22,707 bases of DNA from Deltaproteobacteria bacterium (GCA_019136325.1 JAGVUJ010000225.1:1-22707); one strand, 5' to 3'; positions 1 through 7,330 are shown, numbered from the stretch's first letter. The notes: generated by a model not told the origin, from the letters alone. Translations and numbers: made by a program.

Positions 1-91
1 AAGCATTACTTCCCTTATACTTCGCCCGCTTTTTAAGCCTGTTTTCTCAAAAAGATTATTTTAGCAACCTATTTAAAATAAGGAGTTTTAA

Positions 92-832
92 ATGACTGAA
101 CAAAATCGAGAAAGTTCCCTGGTTCTGATAAAACCGGACGCCTTAAAGAATTCGCTGACCGGTTACATCCTGTCACAATTTTCCGAATTCCATACCGGTT
201 TGCGTTTCGCGGCGCTGAAGGTCGTTACGGTAAATCTGGCGCTGGCCGAAGAACATTACGCGGAGCATAAAGGAAAGTTTTTCTATCCCTCTCTCCTGGA
301 ATATATTCGCGGTTATCTGCATTATCCGGATGAACCATCGAAACGCAGGGTCATCGCAATCATCTATCGGGGGCCAAACGCCATCAAACATATTCGGGAA
401 ATCTGCGGCAATACCAATCCGCACGAGGCCAGAGCGCAGAGACCGGGATGCATTCGCGCGCTGGGAACCGTCATTCCGCTGTACGATGAACAAGGAAAAT
501 TCATCGGAGACAGATCGGATAATCTTATTCACGCTTCGGCAAATCCGCAGGATGCGGAACGCGAAATCAAACTCTGGTTTCTTCCCACGGATGTTCCGCC
601 TCCCGTGCGCAGTTTCCCCACGGAAATCAGCAAGGAATACTATTACTATAAAGACGGCGCGGTCCGTTCCGAATTCACTCCCGGAAGCTTTTGCTTTATC
701 GGCCCCGGCGACATCGTCTGGAAATCCGACATGAAAGTCCTCAGACAAATCTCGAAAGGGAAAAAACAGGATTATTCAATAAATGCTGTTATCGCCAAAT
801 ACTTGATCAATAAAGAAACGGAAAAAGATTAG
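92..832 (+). CDS. ndk: Long-form nucleoside-diphosphate kinase (NDK) family protein
   Basis: The protein is 246 aa and belongs to the NDK family, which moves the gamma-phosphate of NTPs to NDPs through a phosphohistidine in the cytoplasm. Visible hallmarks are the N-terminal VLIKPDA stretch (Lys14 would be the phosphate-binding lysine), PGCIR (residues 118-122) and NLIHAS (144-149), where His147 is the expected phospho-acceptor. It is unlike the usual ~140-residue enzyme: there are extra residues before the Kpn-like region and between PGCIR and the histidine, and about 80 residues follow the NDK core (from about 165) with no domain I recognise. In the active-site motif the usual HGSD reads HASA. 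The ATG start is preceded by AGGAG at 81-85. The gene stands alone. The family call is firm; kinase activity is inferred, and a regulatory or specialised role is possible. Confidence 0.85.
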   Translation: MTEQNRESSLVLIKPDALKNSLTGYILSQFSEFHTGLRFAALKVVTVNLALAEEHYAEHKGKFFYPSLLEYIRGYLHYPDEPSKRRVIAIIYRGPNAIKHIREICGNTNPHEARAQRPGCIRALGTVIPLYDEQGKFIGDRSDNLIHASANPQDAEREIKLWFLPTDVPPPVRSFPTEISKEYYYYKDGAVRSEFTPGSFCFIGPGDIVWKSDMKVLRQISKGKKQDYSINAVIAKYLINKETEKD

Positions 833-927
833 ATCCGGCTCCGGCGCTGAACTCTGGAAATACTTTCAGCGGCAATTTTTCTTTAAAACACAGAAGGATT
901 GACCGAGCTGTTTTCACGTCAGCTCAT

Positions 928-1392
928 CTAGTCGCTAATGCGTTTGTAGGTCTTCCAGCCTTCCGAAAGGCCAAGTCCTTTATATTTTTCCCGCATTCTT
1001 TCATCGGGATATTTGAAAAAATACTGGTAGCTTCCCTTTTTAATCCTGCGAAGATCTACCCTCGAATTTTCTTTTTTAGGCGTCCACGTCCCTTCCTGCG
1101 CGATCAGCCGGCGTTGCGTATCGTACGACATAAGCTGTCTGTTCTCCACTTTGTATTTTCCCCTGAGCTCTTCAACCGCCGCGTCATTCTGGAAATTTGT
1201 CGCTTCATAAGTTCCGTCGGCATTATAGCGAACGCGTTGCTTGAGAATGACCAGTTGTCCCGCATATTTAATATCGTGATTGATTTCGTAAAGTCCGGGA
1301 TTGATCGAAGATAATTCCGGTTCATCTTTGCCGCAGGAAACACATATTAACGCTGATAAAACTATCAATAACCAATATGATATTTTTCTCAT
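928..1392 (-). CDS. Small predicted lipoprotein of unknown function
   Basis: This is a 154-aa reverse-strand protein. It has a short basic start, a hydrophobic stretch (residues 7-16) and CVSC ending at Cys20, which would be the lipidated cysteine after signal peptidase II cleavage. The -3 position is Cys rather than the preferred Leu, so the lipobox is not ideal. The mature part is polar, with alternating beta-type segments such as NADGTYEATN and GKYKVENRQL. These resemble small lipocalin-like or META-like barrels, but I cannot assign a family. The ATG is backed by a good reverse-strand ribosome binding site (AAGGAGAT, complement of 1401-1408). It faces ndk tail to tail and is divergent from the thiamine operon. 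Function is unknown; envelope location is inferred from the signal. Confidence 0.75.
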   Translation of the reverse strand: MRKISYWLLIVLSALICVSCGKDEPELSSINPGLYEINHDIKYAGQLVILKQRVRYNADGTYEATNFQNDAAVEELRGKYKVENRQLMSYDTQRRLIAQEGTWTPKKENSRVDLRRIKKGSYQYFFKYPDERMREKYKGLGLSEGWKTYKRISD

Positions 1393-1693
1393 ATTCAGTT
1401 ATCTCCTTTATGCAGTATTCAGATTTCGTCCTGTTCGTGCAATCTCAACGCTCCGTGCTCCGCATCAGGCCAATACAATGGATATGCGATGTAAAAAAAC
1501 AAACATAAATATTTTTGTCAAGATTTAATTTTTTATGAATTTCGATATTGTCGTCTTCCGGCCTTTCACTGAATCCCTGAAAATCAGCAACATGAAACAA
1601 TTTGCTTTTTACAATTTATTATAATAAATTTTCACAAATCAATGATAGCGTTATGACGGATACGCAAAGCAGATTCGTTTTTAGGATATTCAC
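1393..1693. other. Divergent intergenic region upstream of the thiamine operon
   Basis: This is about 300 bases between the divergent lipoprotein and thiamine genes. It is AT-rich in its right half and holds a perfect 18-bp palindrome at 1613-1630. I looked for a TPP riboswitch (the conserved CTGAGA and the AACCTGATCTGG-type core) and found none. No convincing gene is present. Confidence 0.6.
1613..1630. promoter_or_regulatory. Perfect 18-bp AT palindrome containing a TATAAT
   Basis: AATTTATTA followed by TAATAAATT reads identically on both strands. It contains a perfect -10 hexamer TATAAT at 1620-1625, about 69 bases before the GTG of the thiamine pyrophosphokinase gene. No good -35 lies at 16-18 bases. 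It could be an operator over an activator-dependent promoter, or simply AT-rich sequence. Confidence 0.35.
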
Positions 1694-2365
1694 GTGTACC
1701 AGCAAATCATGATCATCAGCGGAGGAGGTTCCGTTGACCCTGAATTTTTCAGCAGTCACATCAGCAGAACAAAGGATTTGCTGATTATCGTCTGCGATGG
1801 CGGATTGCGTCACCTTCAGACCTCGAACATCAAGCCGGATGTGATTATCGGCGACATGGATTCGGTTGATCCCGCACAACTGGCCCATTATGACGCTCAA
1901 GCGATCAAGATCATAACCTATCCGGCGGATAAGGATTTTACCGACACGGAGTTGGCGCTGGATTATGCGCTGAATTTGAAACCGGGAAAAATATTAATCT
2001 GGTGCGCCCTGGGCGGCAGGATTGATCACGCACTGGCCAATATCCTTCTTCTTTTAAAAGGGCAGGAGAAAGGTGTTGATACTTTTCTGATTGATGAATA
2101 TTGTGAAGTATTCCTGATGAACCGGGAAGCATGTTTCATCAAGGATGCAGGGAAAACGGTTTCTTTGCTGGCGCTGACGCCCGAAGTCACGGGAATAACT
2201 CTTTCCGGATTTCGCTACCCCCTGGAAAACGGAAATTTGAAAATGGGTCAATCCCGCGGGATCAGCAATATAATCGGCAAAGACCATGCCGATATTAAAA
2301 TTGAGACGGGAAACCTTCTGATCGTCAAATACCGTAAGAAAAACTTATTCCCGGAGGCGCTTTAA
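1694..2365 (+). CDS. thiN: Thiamine pyrophosphokinase (thiamine diphosphokinase)
   Basis: The protein is 223 aa and matches the TPK family, which makes thiamine pyrophosphate from thiamine and ATP in the cytoplasm. Family motifs appear in order: ISGGG (8-12), CDGG (34-37), GDMDS (53-57, acidic metal-binding site), DKDFTDTE (79-86), GGRIDH (107-112), and a C-terminal SRGISN thiamine-site stretch. Length is typical. The chosen start is GTG at 1694, with AGGAT at 1683-1687 as ribosome binding site; an ATG five codons in is the alternative. It is two bases ahead of thiD and begins a thiN-thiD-thiC order, so it very probably acts in thiamine cofactor supply. The symbol thiN follows the bacterial TPK convention. 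Confidence 0.93.
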   Translation: MYQQIMIISGGGSVDPEFFSSHISRTKDLLIIVCDGGLRHLQTSNIKPDVIIGDMDSVDPAQLAHYDAQAIKIITYPADKDFTDTELALDYALNLKPGKILIWCALGGRIDHALANILLLLKGQEKGVDTFLIDEYCEVFLMNREACFIKDAGKTVSLLALTPEVTGITLSGFRYPLENGNLKMGQSRGISNIIGKDHADIKIETGNLLIVKYRKKNLFPEAL

Positions 2366-2367
2366 CG

Positions 2368-3168
2368 ATGAAGCCATTTAACGTGTTATGCATCGGCGGT
2401 TCCGACTCAAGCGGCGGCGCCGGCATTCAGGCGGACTTGAAAGCTGTCAGCGTTTGCGGCTGCTGGGGAACAAGCGTCATAACGGCAGTGACCGCCCAGG
2501 ACACCGGGGGCGTTTGGGGAATTTATCCCGTTGCGCCGGCATTCGTCGGCAAACAGATGGATACGGTGTTAAGGGATATAGGAACCGGCGTGATGAAGAC
2601 CGGAATGCTTCCCACGGACGAAATCATACTGACGGTGATCAACAAAATTAAAAAATACGATCTTAAGAAAATTGTCGTTGATCCGGTCATGATCGCCAAG
2701 GGTGGAAAACATCTGATGACCGGCAAAGCCAGACAGACGCTGCTGCAAAAGCTTCTGCCTCTGGCCTTTGTCGTTACGCCGAACATCCCGGAAGCGGAAA
2801 TCATGTCGAAAATGAAAATTAAAACGATTTCCGATATGAAAGACGCTGCCGCTAAAATTCATGAATCCGGCGTTGAGCATGTTGTCATCAAAGGCGGACA
2901 TTTACCGGGCAATAAAAATACCGACGTGACCGACATCCTGTACAACGGAACCGGTTACTGCGAATTTTCTTCTGAAAAGATTAATTCTCGCAACACGCAC
3001 GGCACCGGTTGCACCTACGCTTCGGCGCTGGCGTCCGGTATCGCCCGGGGAAAAAGCGTCATTGGCGCTGCCTTGCAGGCAAAAATAATCGTTGCCGCCG
3101 CCATCAAAGACGCAGTCATTCCGGGAAAAGGCTACGGATCGGTCAATGTTTTTGGGAAAATATTTTAA
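2368..3168 (+). CDS. thiD: Hydroxymethylpyrimidine/phosphomethylpyrimidine kinase
   Basis: This 266-aa ribokinase-fold enzyme phosphorylates HMP and then HMP-P to HMP-PP, the pyrimidine half of thiamine. The N-terminal GGSDSSGGAGIQADLK (10-25) is the ThiD fingerprint for HMP binding. It also shows VDPVM, TPNIPEAE, VIKGGH, and a C-terminal HGTGCTYAS with the anion hole and catalytic region. Length and motif order are complete. The start ATG lies two bases after the thiN stop, with GGAGG at 2354-2358 inside thiN as its ribosome binding site, indicating co-transcription. No thiE domain is fused to it and no thiE is in this window, so the condensation with the thiazole must be encoded elsewhere. 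Confidence 0.96.
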   Translation: MKPFNVLCIGGSDSSGGAGIQADLKAVSVCGCWGTSVITAVTAQDTGGVWGIYPVAPAFVGKQMDTVLRDIGTGVMKTGMLPTDEIILTVINKIKKYDLKKIVVDPVMIAKGGKHLMTGKARQTLLQKLLPLAFVVTPNIPEAEIMSKMKIKTISDMKDAAAKIHESGVEHVVIKGGHLPGNKNTDVTDILYNGTGYCEFSSEKINSRNTHGTGCTYASALASGIARGKSVIGAALQAKIIVAAAIKDAVIPGKGYGSVNVFGKIF

Positions 3169-3176
3169 AAAACCAT

Positions 3177-3193
3177 GCGATTTCTGAAATCGC
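3177..3193 (+). promoter_or_regulatory. Inverted repeat between thiD and thiC
   Basis: GCGATTTC and GAAATCGC flank a single T, giving a perfect 7-bp stem with a 3-base loop. It lies 11 bases ahead of the thiC ribosome binding site. There is no T-run behind it, so it is not an ordinary terminator. It may be an RNA stability or translation-control hairpin. Confidence 0.4.
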
Positions 3194-3214
3194 TTAAATC
3201 TTCTGGAGGATAAA

Positions 3215-4486
3215 ATGACACAACTGGAAAAAGCCCGCAAAGGCCTAATGACTGAAGAAATGAAAATCGCGGCCAGAGGGGAAAACGTCGCACCTGAATA
3301 TATTCGCAAAGGCATCGCAGAAGGCACCATCGTCATCTGCCGCAACATCAATCATCAAGTCATCACGCCATTGGCGATCGGCAAGGGTTTGCGCACCAAA
3401 ACCAACGCCAATATCGGCACATCCAAAGATCATACCGATTTAAATCTGGAACTGAAGAAACTGAAGATTGCCGTCGATGCGGGCGCCGATGCCGTGATGG
3501 ATTTATCCACCGGCGGTAATCTGGCCGCCATCCGAAAAAAAATCATGAGAAAATCAACGGTGGCAATCGGCACCGTGCCAATTTATCAGGCGGCGGTCAA
3601 AATGATCCAAAAAGGGAAGGCCATATCGGAAATGACGGCGGATGATATTTTTGAGGTGATCGAAGAAAACGGCAGAGACGGTGTGGATTTCATTACGGTT
3701 CATTGCGGCGTCACCCGATTGAGTGTGTCTGCACTGAAATCACAAAAAAGAATTCTGGGCATTGTCAGCCGAGGCGGTTCGATGACGGCCAACTGGATGG
3801 ATTGCAATAAAAAAGAAAATCCCCTTTACGAAAACTATGACCGATTGCTGGAAATCGCCCATCGCTACGATATGGTCTTGAGCCTCGGGGACGGGCTAAG
3901 GCCCGGTGCGATTGATGATGCCACCGATCAGGCACAACTTCAGGAATTAATCATTCTGGGCAAACTGGCGGCTCGCGCGCGCGCCGCCGGCGTGCAGGTA
4001 ATGATTGAAGGTCCGGGTCATGTTCCCCTGACGGAAATCGTGACCAACATCAAGCTTCAGAAAGAAATTTGTCAGAACGCTCCTTTCTACGTGCTGGGAC
4101 CATTGCCGACAGATATCGCGCCGGGGTACGATCACATCACCTCTGCCATCGGCGGAGCCATCGCCGGAGCGGCCGGCGCCGACTTTCTCTGTTACGTGAC
4201 TCCCGCGGAGCACTTGCGCCTGCCGACGCTGGACGATGTTCGTGACGGCGTCGTTGCCGCGCGTATCGCCGCACACATTGCCGATATCGCCAAGGGCGTA
4301 AATAAAGCACGCGAAAAAGACAGAAAGATGTCTCTGTGCCGGAAAAATTTTGACTGGCAGGGACAGGTGGATTTGTCCATTGATCCCTCAAAAACCATTT
4401 CGCTTCTGGAAAAGAGCAAAAGCGCCAAAAACGAAGGTTGCACCATGTGCGGAGAATTCTGCGCAATCAAATTAGGCAAGAAATAA
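3215..4486 (+). CDS. thiC: Phosphomethylpyrimidine synthase, short anaerobic form
   Basis: ThiC is the radical-SAM enzyme that rearranges aminoimidazole ribotide into HMP-P. This 423-aa copy lacks the long N-terminal domain of the E. coli type, as is common in anaerobes. Family stretches include MDLSTGGN, TVPIYQA, VTHCGVT, GPGHVP and GPLPTDIAPGYDHI. The C-terminal cluster-binding cysteines are Cys409, Cys412 and Cys416, a CX2CX3C spacing; I recall CX2CX4C for classical ThiC. The ATG is preceded by GGAGGA at 3205-3210. The close paralogue BzaF (hydroxybenzimidazole synthase for cobamide lower ligands) has the same general size, so sequence alone leaves some ambiguity. Adjacency to thiN and thiD favours thiamine synthesis. 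Confidence 0.92.
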   Translation: MTQLEKARKGLMTEEMKIAARGENVAPEYIRKGIAEGTIVICRNINHQVITPLAIGKGLRTKTNANIGTSKDHTDLNLELKKLKIAVDAGADAVMDLSTGGNLAAIRKKIMRKSTVAIGTVPIYQAAVKMIQKGKAISEMTADDIFEVIEENGRDGVDFITVHCGVTRLSVSALKSQKRILGIVSRGGSMTANWMDCNKKENPLYENYDRLLEIAHRYDMVLSLGDGLRPGAIDDATDQAQLQELIILGKLAARARAAGVQVMIEGPGHVPLTEIVTNIKLQKEICQNAPFYVLGPLPTDIAPGYDHITSAIGGAIAGAAGADFLCYVTPAEHLRLPTLDDVRDGVVAARIAAHIADIAKGVNKAREKDRKMSLCRKNFDWQGQVDLSIDPSKTISLLEKSKSAKNEGCTMCGEFCAIKLGKK

Positions 4487-4505
4487 TCAGGAAAGGAATA
4501 TATTC

Positions 4506-5843
4506 TTGATTGAAAACATCAAGCGCGGTCATGCCAGGGAAGTCGTCCACCGGTTGAGAGAATCCGGTCATGAAGCTTATTTTGTCGGTGGTTGCGTACG
4601 TGATTTTATTCTCGGTCATGCCTCCAGTGATTACGATATCGTGACATCGGCCCTTCCCGATCAGGTGACCAATCTCTTTTCTCACACCATATCCGTCGGC
4701 GCAAAGTTCGGCGTGATTGCCGTTGTATTGAACGGCCATCCCTACGAAGTTGCCACGTTCCGCAGTGATGACGTTTACGAAGACGGCCGCCACCCCTCAC
4801 AGGTTCGTTTTTCCTCTGCAAAGGAGGATGTTTTCCGTCGCGACTTCACCATCAATGGCCTGCTCATGGATCCGGATACCGGAGCCATTATAGATTATGT
4901 CAATGGCCGTTCCGATATTGACCATAGAATTATCAGAACCATCGGCGATCCGGATAAACGATTCGGCGAGGATTATCTGCGGATGCTCAGAGCGATCCGC
5001 TTTGCGGCCAATCTGAATTTTCGAATCGAACCGGCCACCCTGGAAGCCATCAGAGGTAACATCTCCAGGATAAATCGCATCAGCGCCGAACGCATCAGAG
5101 AAGAACTCAACAAAATTCTGACTCGCGGCGGCGCCCGCAGAGGATTTGAACTGATGATGCAGACGGATCTTCTGAAAGAGATATTACCGGAAGTTGACAA
5201 ACTGAAAGGTGTGGAACAACCGCCGCTTTTTCATCCGGAAGGCGACGTCTGGCGTCATACGTTGAATATGCTGGAGCGGTTGCCTGTTGACGGAGAAACC
5301 GAAAATAATATTTGCCTGGCCTGGGGAGTGCTTTTGCATGATGTCGGCAAGGCGATCACCCGCAATGAAGACGAAAAAGGGATTCATTTTTACGGCCATG
5401 TTCAAAAGGGAGAGGAAATCGCTGAGGATATCATGCAGCGGTTGCGTTTTTCCCGCGTGCAAAAAGAAACGGTCCTCCATTTAATTCGTCAGCATATGGT
5501 ATTCATGAATGTCCGGAAGATGCGGCCGGGCCGTCTGAAAAGATTTCTGCGCATGCCCGATTTCGATCTTCATCTGGAGCTGCATCGTCTCGATTGTCTG
5601 GCCAGTCACGGAATGATGGACAATTATGAGTTCTGCCGCGAGCAGATGCAGATTTTAGCGCTTGACGATTTGCATCCTCCTCGTTTATTAACCGGAAACG
5701 ATTTGATCGCCATGGGGTTTACTCCGGGAAAAATCATCAAAGACATTCTTCTTGCGGTCGAGGAAGAACAGTTGGAAGGACGAATCCAGTCCCCCGAACA
5801 GGCAAAAATTTATGTGAGTACCAGATGGAAAATAAAATCATGA
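4506..5843 (+). CDS. cca: CCA-adding tRNA nucleotidyltransferase / poly(A) polymerase family with HD domain
   Basis: This 445-aa class II nucleotidyltransferase probably completes or repairs the tRNA 3' CCA end. The head domain has GGCVRD (28-33), SDYD with catalytic-type Asp42 and Asp44, RRDFTING (111-118) and EDYLR (155-159), the templating-type motif. An RNA-binding neck follows. The C-terminal half contains an HD phosphohydrolase domain (His243, His251, LHDVGK with His278-Asp279). The start is TTG at 4506, with GAAAGGA at 4491-4497; the gap to thiC is 19 bases. CCA-adding enzyme and poly(A) polymerase cannot be told apart confidently by eye. HD-containing members of this length are usually annotated CCA tRNA nucleotidyltransferase. 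Confidence 0.85.
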   Translation: MIENIKRGHAREVVHRLRESGHEAYFVGGCVRDFILGHASSDYDIVTSALPDQVTNLFSHTISVGAKFGVIAVVLNGHPYEVATFRSDDVYEDGRHPSQVRFSSAKEDVFRRDFTINGLLMDPDTGAIIDYVNGRSDIDHRIIRTIGDPDKRFGEDYLRMLRAIRFAANLNFRIEPATLEAIRGNISRINRISAERIREELNKILTRGGARRGFELMMQTDLLKEILPEVDKLKGVEQPPLFHPEGDVWRHTLNMLERLPVDGETENNICLAWGVLLHDVGKAITRNEDEKGIHFYGHVQKGEEIAEDIMQRLRFSRVQKETVLHLIRQHMVFMNVRKMRPGRLKRFLRMPDFDLHLELHRLDCLASHGMMDNYEFCREQMQILALDDLHPPRLLTGNDLIAMGFTPGKIIKDILLAVEEEQLEGRIQSPEQAKIYVSTRWKIKS

Positions 5844-6604
5844 ATAAATACCGGCTGATCATTTGTCTGTTTTTATTTTTTACGCTGATGCTGGCCTGTT
5901 CGGGCAAGGCGCATCACCGGAGAGTTGCTTCGGCGCCCAGATACAAACCTGCTTTAAACCTGATGGGCTATACGATACAGGCGGGTGCTTTTCGAAATGT
6001 GGAAAACGCGGTTCGTTTGACGGAACGGCTGAAAATCAATCACGGACTCGATGCCACCTATTTTCTGGCCAATGACAAATTTTTCAAAGTGCGTTTGGGT
6101 AATTTCAGCACCAAAGACCTGGCCAAAACGAGAGCCCTGGAACTGATCGACGCCAAGGTTATAGAGGAATTTTATATTGTCCGTCCCGAAGATTATTCCG
6201 TGGCCAGGCAAAAACAATACGGAACCGGTTATCTCAGAGAATCCATTGTCACGACAGCCAGAGATTTTCTCGGCGTTCCCTATCTCTGGGGCGGAGCCTC
6301 TCCCGATGACGGATTCGACTGCAGCGGATTGACCATGACCGTTTATCAGCTCAACGGCCTGAATCTTCCCCGCAATTCCCGGAAACAATACGCCGCAGGA
6401 GATGCCATCGACAAAGATGAATTGCAGAAAGGCGATCTGGTATTTTTCACAGACAGGGGAAATCATCATGTTTCACATGTCGGAATATACATTGGAGACG
6501 ACAAATTCATTCACGCCTCATCACAGGGCAAGGAAATTCGCATTGATCATCTTTCATCCGATTATTTTACCCATCAATATATCGGCGCCAGATCTTATTT
6601 ATAA
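5840..6604 (+). CDS. SPOR-NlpC/P60 lipoprotein, predicted peptidoglycan endopeptidase
   Basis: The protein is 254 aa from the chosen ATG, which overlaps the cca stop as ATGA; an ATG 15 bases upstream is also open. The N-terminus is a signal with LMLAC, giving Cys20 as the likely lipidated residue. A SPOR domain follows (about 42-115, beginning GYTIQAGAF), a fold that binds denuded glycan strands. The C-terminal NlpC/P60 papain-like domain (about 135-254) has FDCSG with catalytic Cys161, HVGIYIG preceded by His213, and His225 in IHAS. The catalytic set is complete, so it should cut stem peptides in the periplasm, possibly at septa. The pairing with cca is probably just operon position. Substrate is unknown. 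Confidence 0.88.
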   Translation: MNKYRLIICLFLFFTLMLACSGKAHHRRVASAPRYKPALNLMGYTIQAGAFRNVENAVRLTERLKINHGLDATYFLANDKFFKVRLGNFSTKDLAKTRALELIDAKVIEEFYIVRPEDYSVARQKQYGTGYLRESIVTTARDFLGVPYLWGGASPDDGFDCSGLTMTVYQLNGLNLPRNSRKQYAAGDAIDKDELQKGDLVFFTDRGNHHVSHVGIYIGDDKFIHASSQGKEIRIDHLSSDYFTHQYIGARSYL

Positions 6605-7003
6605 AAACGCATAAATTAAATTTGTTTTTTGGTTTAAAATATTTTTTTGAAGTATTTTTTATCGCTTTTTTTATTTTTCACGCCAATAAATATTTTTTTC
6701 TCATCTCTGAGCGCAACCGTCGTCATCGACCTTTTTATCTTGACGATTCATTTTAATCGTTACAATCGTTCCTCGGGAAATGCAGTGTGGATGCGTACTG
6801 CAGAGCATTCATGCTCACAATGCGAATTTATTTTTTAATTTTTAAAAAACAAAAATTCTTTTCGAGAAGGCGCAACAATTAAAATATTTAGCATTTTTTC
6901 ATATTTTTTGTTGACGTGACAAAAAAAACAAAGTAAAATTCACAATCAAGAAGACATTGGACATATTTTAATCCAACAATTTTTATAAAGGAGGCTTCAC
7001 CTG
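6605..7003. other. AT-rich intergenic region ahead of the histone-like gene
   Basis: This is about 400 bases, very AT-rich in its first third, with many T-runs on the forward strand that could end transcription of the preceding operon, but with no clean GC hairpin. GAGCAT and ATGCTC around TC form a small inverted repeat at 6803-6816. The clear element is the promoter at 6911-6939. The open frames here are low-complexity and I do not call them. Confidence 0.6.
6911..6939 (+). promoter_or_regulatory. Sigma-70-type promoter of the histone-like gene
   Basis: TTGACG at 6911-6916, a 17-base spacer, and TAAAAT at 6934-6939 (five of six matches in each hexamer). The predicted start of transcription is near 6946, giving a ~58-base leader. 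The leader holds a short TTGGA/TCCAA hairpin (6957-6976) before the ribosome binding site. Confidence 0.75.
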
Positions 7004-7141
7004 ATGGCAACAGCAAAGAAAGCAGCAAAGAAAAAAGTGGTAAAGAAAGTCGTAAAGAAAGCAGCTCCCAAGAAAAAAGTTGTAAAAAAAGTTGCAAAGA
7101 AAAAAGCGGCTCCCAAGAAAAAAGTTGCTAAGAAAAAATAG
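7004..7141 (+). CDS. Tiny lysine-rich histone H1-like DNA-binding protein (45 aa)
   Basis: The ATG follows a strong AAGGAGG at 6988-6994 and the frame ends with TAG at 7139-7141. Of 45 residues, 23 are Lys, 10 Ala, 8 Val, 2 Pro and 1 Thr, plus Met. KKAAPKKKV occurs at 18-26 and again at 33-41, a 15-residue period mirrored in DNA by a 19-base identical stretch at 7064-7082 and 7109-7127. The composition resembles the C-terminal tail of histone H1 and bacterial H1-like proteins (Chlamydia Hc, Bordetella BpH1), which bind nucleic acid through charge. There is no globular domain. A promoter, ribosome binding site and terminator frame it as its own gene. Nucleoid binding is inferred; RNA or ribosome binding is equally possible. 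Confidence 0.85.
   Translation: MATAKKAAKKKVVKKVVKKAAPKKKVVKKVAKKKAAPKKKVAKKK
7064..7127 (+). repeat. 45-bp period imperfect tandem repeat inside the histone-like gene
   Basis: The 19-base block at 7064-7082 recurs exactly at 7109-7127. Both encode the APKKKV region. The array could expand or contract in units of 15 codons without breaking the frame. Confidence 0.7.
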
Positions 7142-7222
7142 CAGCGTAGTTCTTTCGGAGAGCAAATTTTGAAGGGGATGCGAATGAAATCTTCCTGATC
7201 GCGTCCCGGACGAAGAACGCTT
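7142..7222 (+). ncRNA. Structured 3' untranslated RNA, possible small RNA
   Basis: Between the histone-like stop codon and the terminator the transcript can fold. The outer stem pairs 7149-7157 with 7211-7218 (eight pairs with one bulged U). The inner stem pairs 7175-7183 with 7199-7207 (nine pairs, one G-U wobble, 15-base loop). With the terminator hairpin this makes a compact ~120-base module. There is no open frame with a ribosome binding site. I recognise no known RNA family. It could be a stabilising 3' UTR or an sRNA released from it. Confidence 0.4.
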
Positions 7223-7265
7223 GGCGGCAACTGTGGCTGACTACAGTTGCCGCCTTTCTTTTTTT
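7223..7265 (+). terminator. Strong intrinsic terminator
   Basis: GGCGGCAACTGT (7223-7234) pairs perfectly with ACAGTTGCCGCC (7243-7254) across an 8-base loop, followed by TTTCTTTTTTT. The 12-bp GC-rich stem plus U-tract is a textbook Rho-independent terminator for the histone-like transcript. Confidence 0.95.
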
Positions 7266-7330
7266 GCATTTCCGGCATATTCGACATGAACGATGTTCCA
7301 TTCCGGCTGACATCCTGTAATCATTCGCCA

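Noticed and set aside
905..925. GAGCTG/CAGCTC inverted repeat between ndk and the lipoprotein gene
   Set aside because: Only 6 bp with a 9-base loop and no T-run on either strand, so I do not call a terminator.
6647..6838. 63-codon forward open frame in the AT-rich gap
   Set aside because: It starts at TTG with no ribosome binding site, is Phe/Ile-rich because of T-runs, and has no recognisable pattern.
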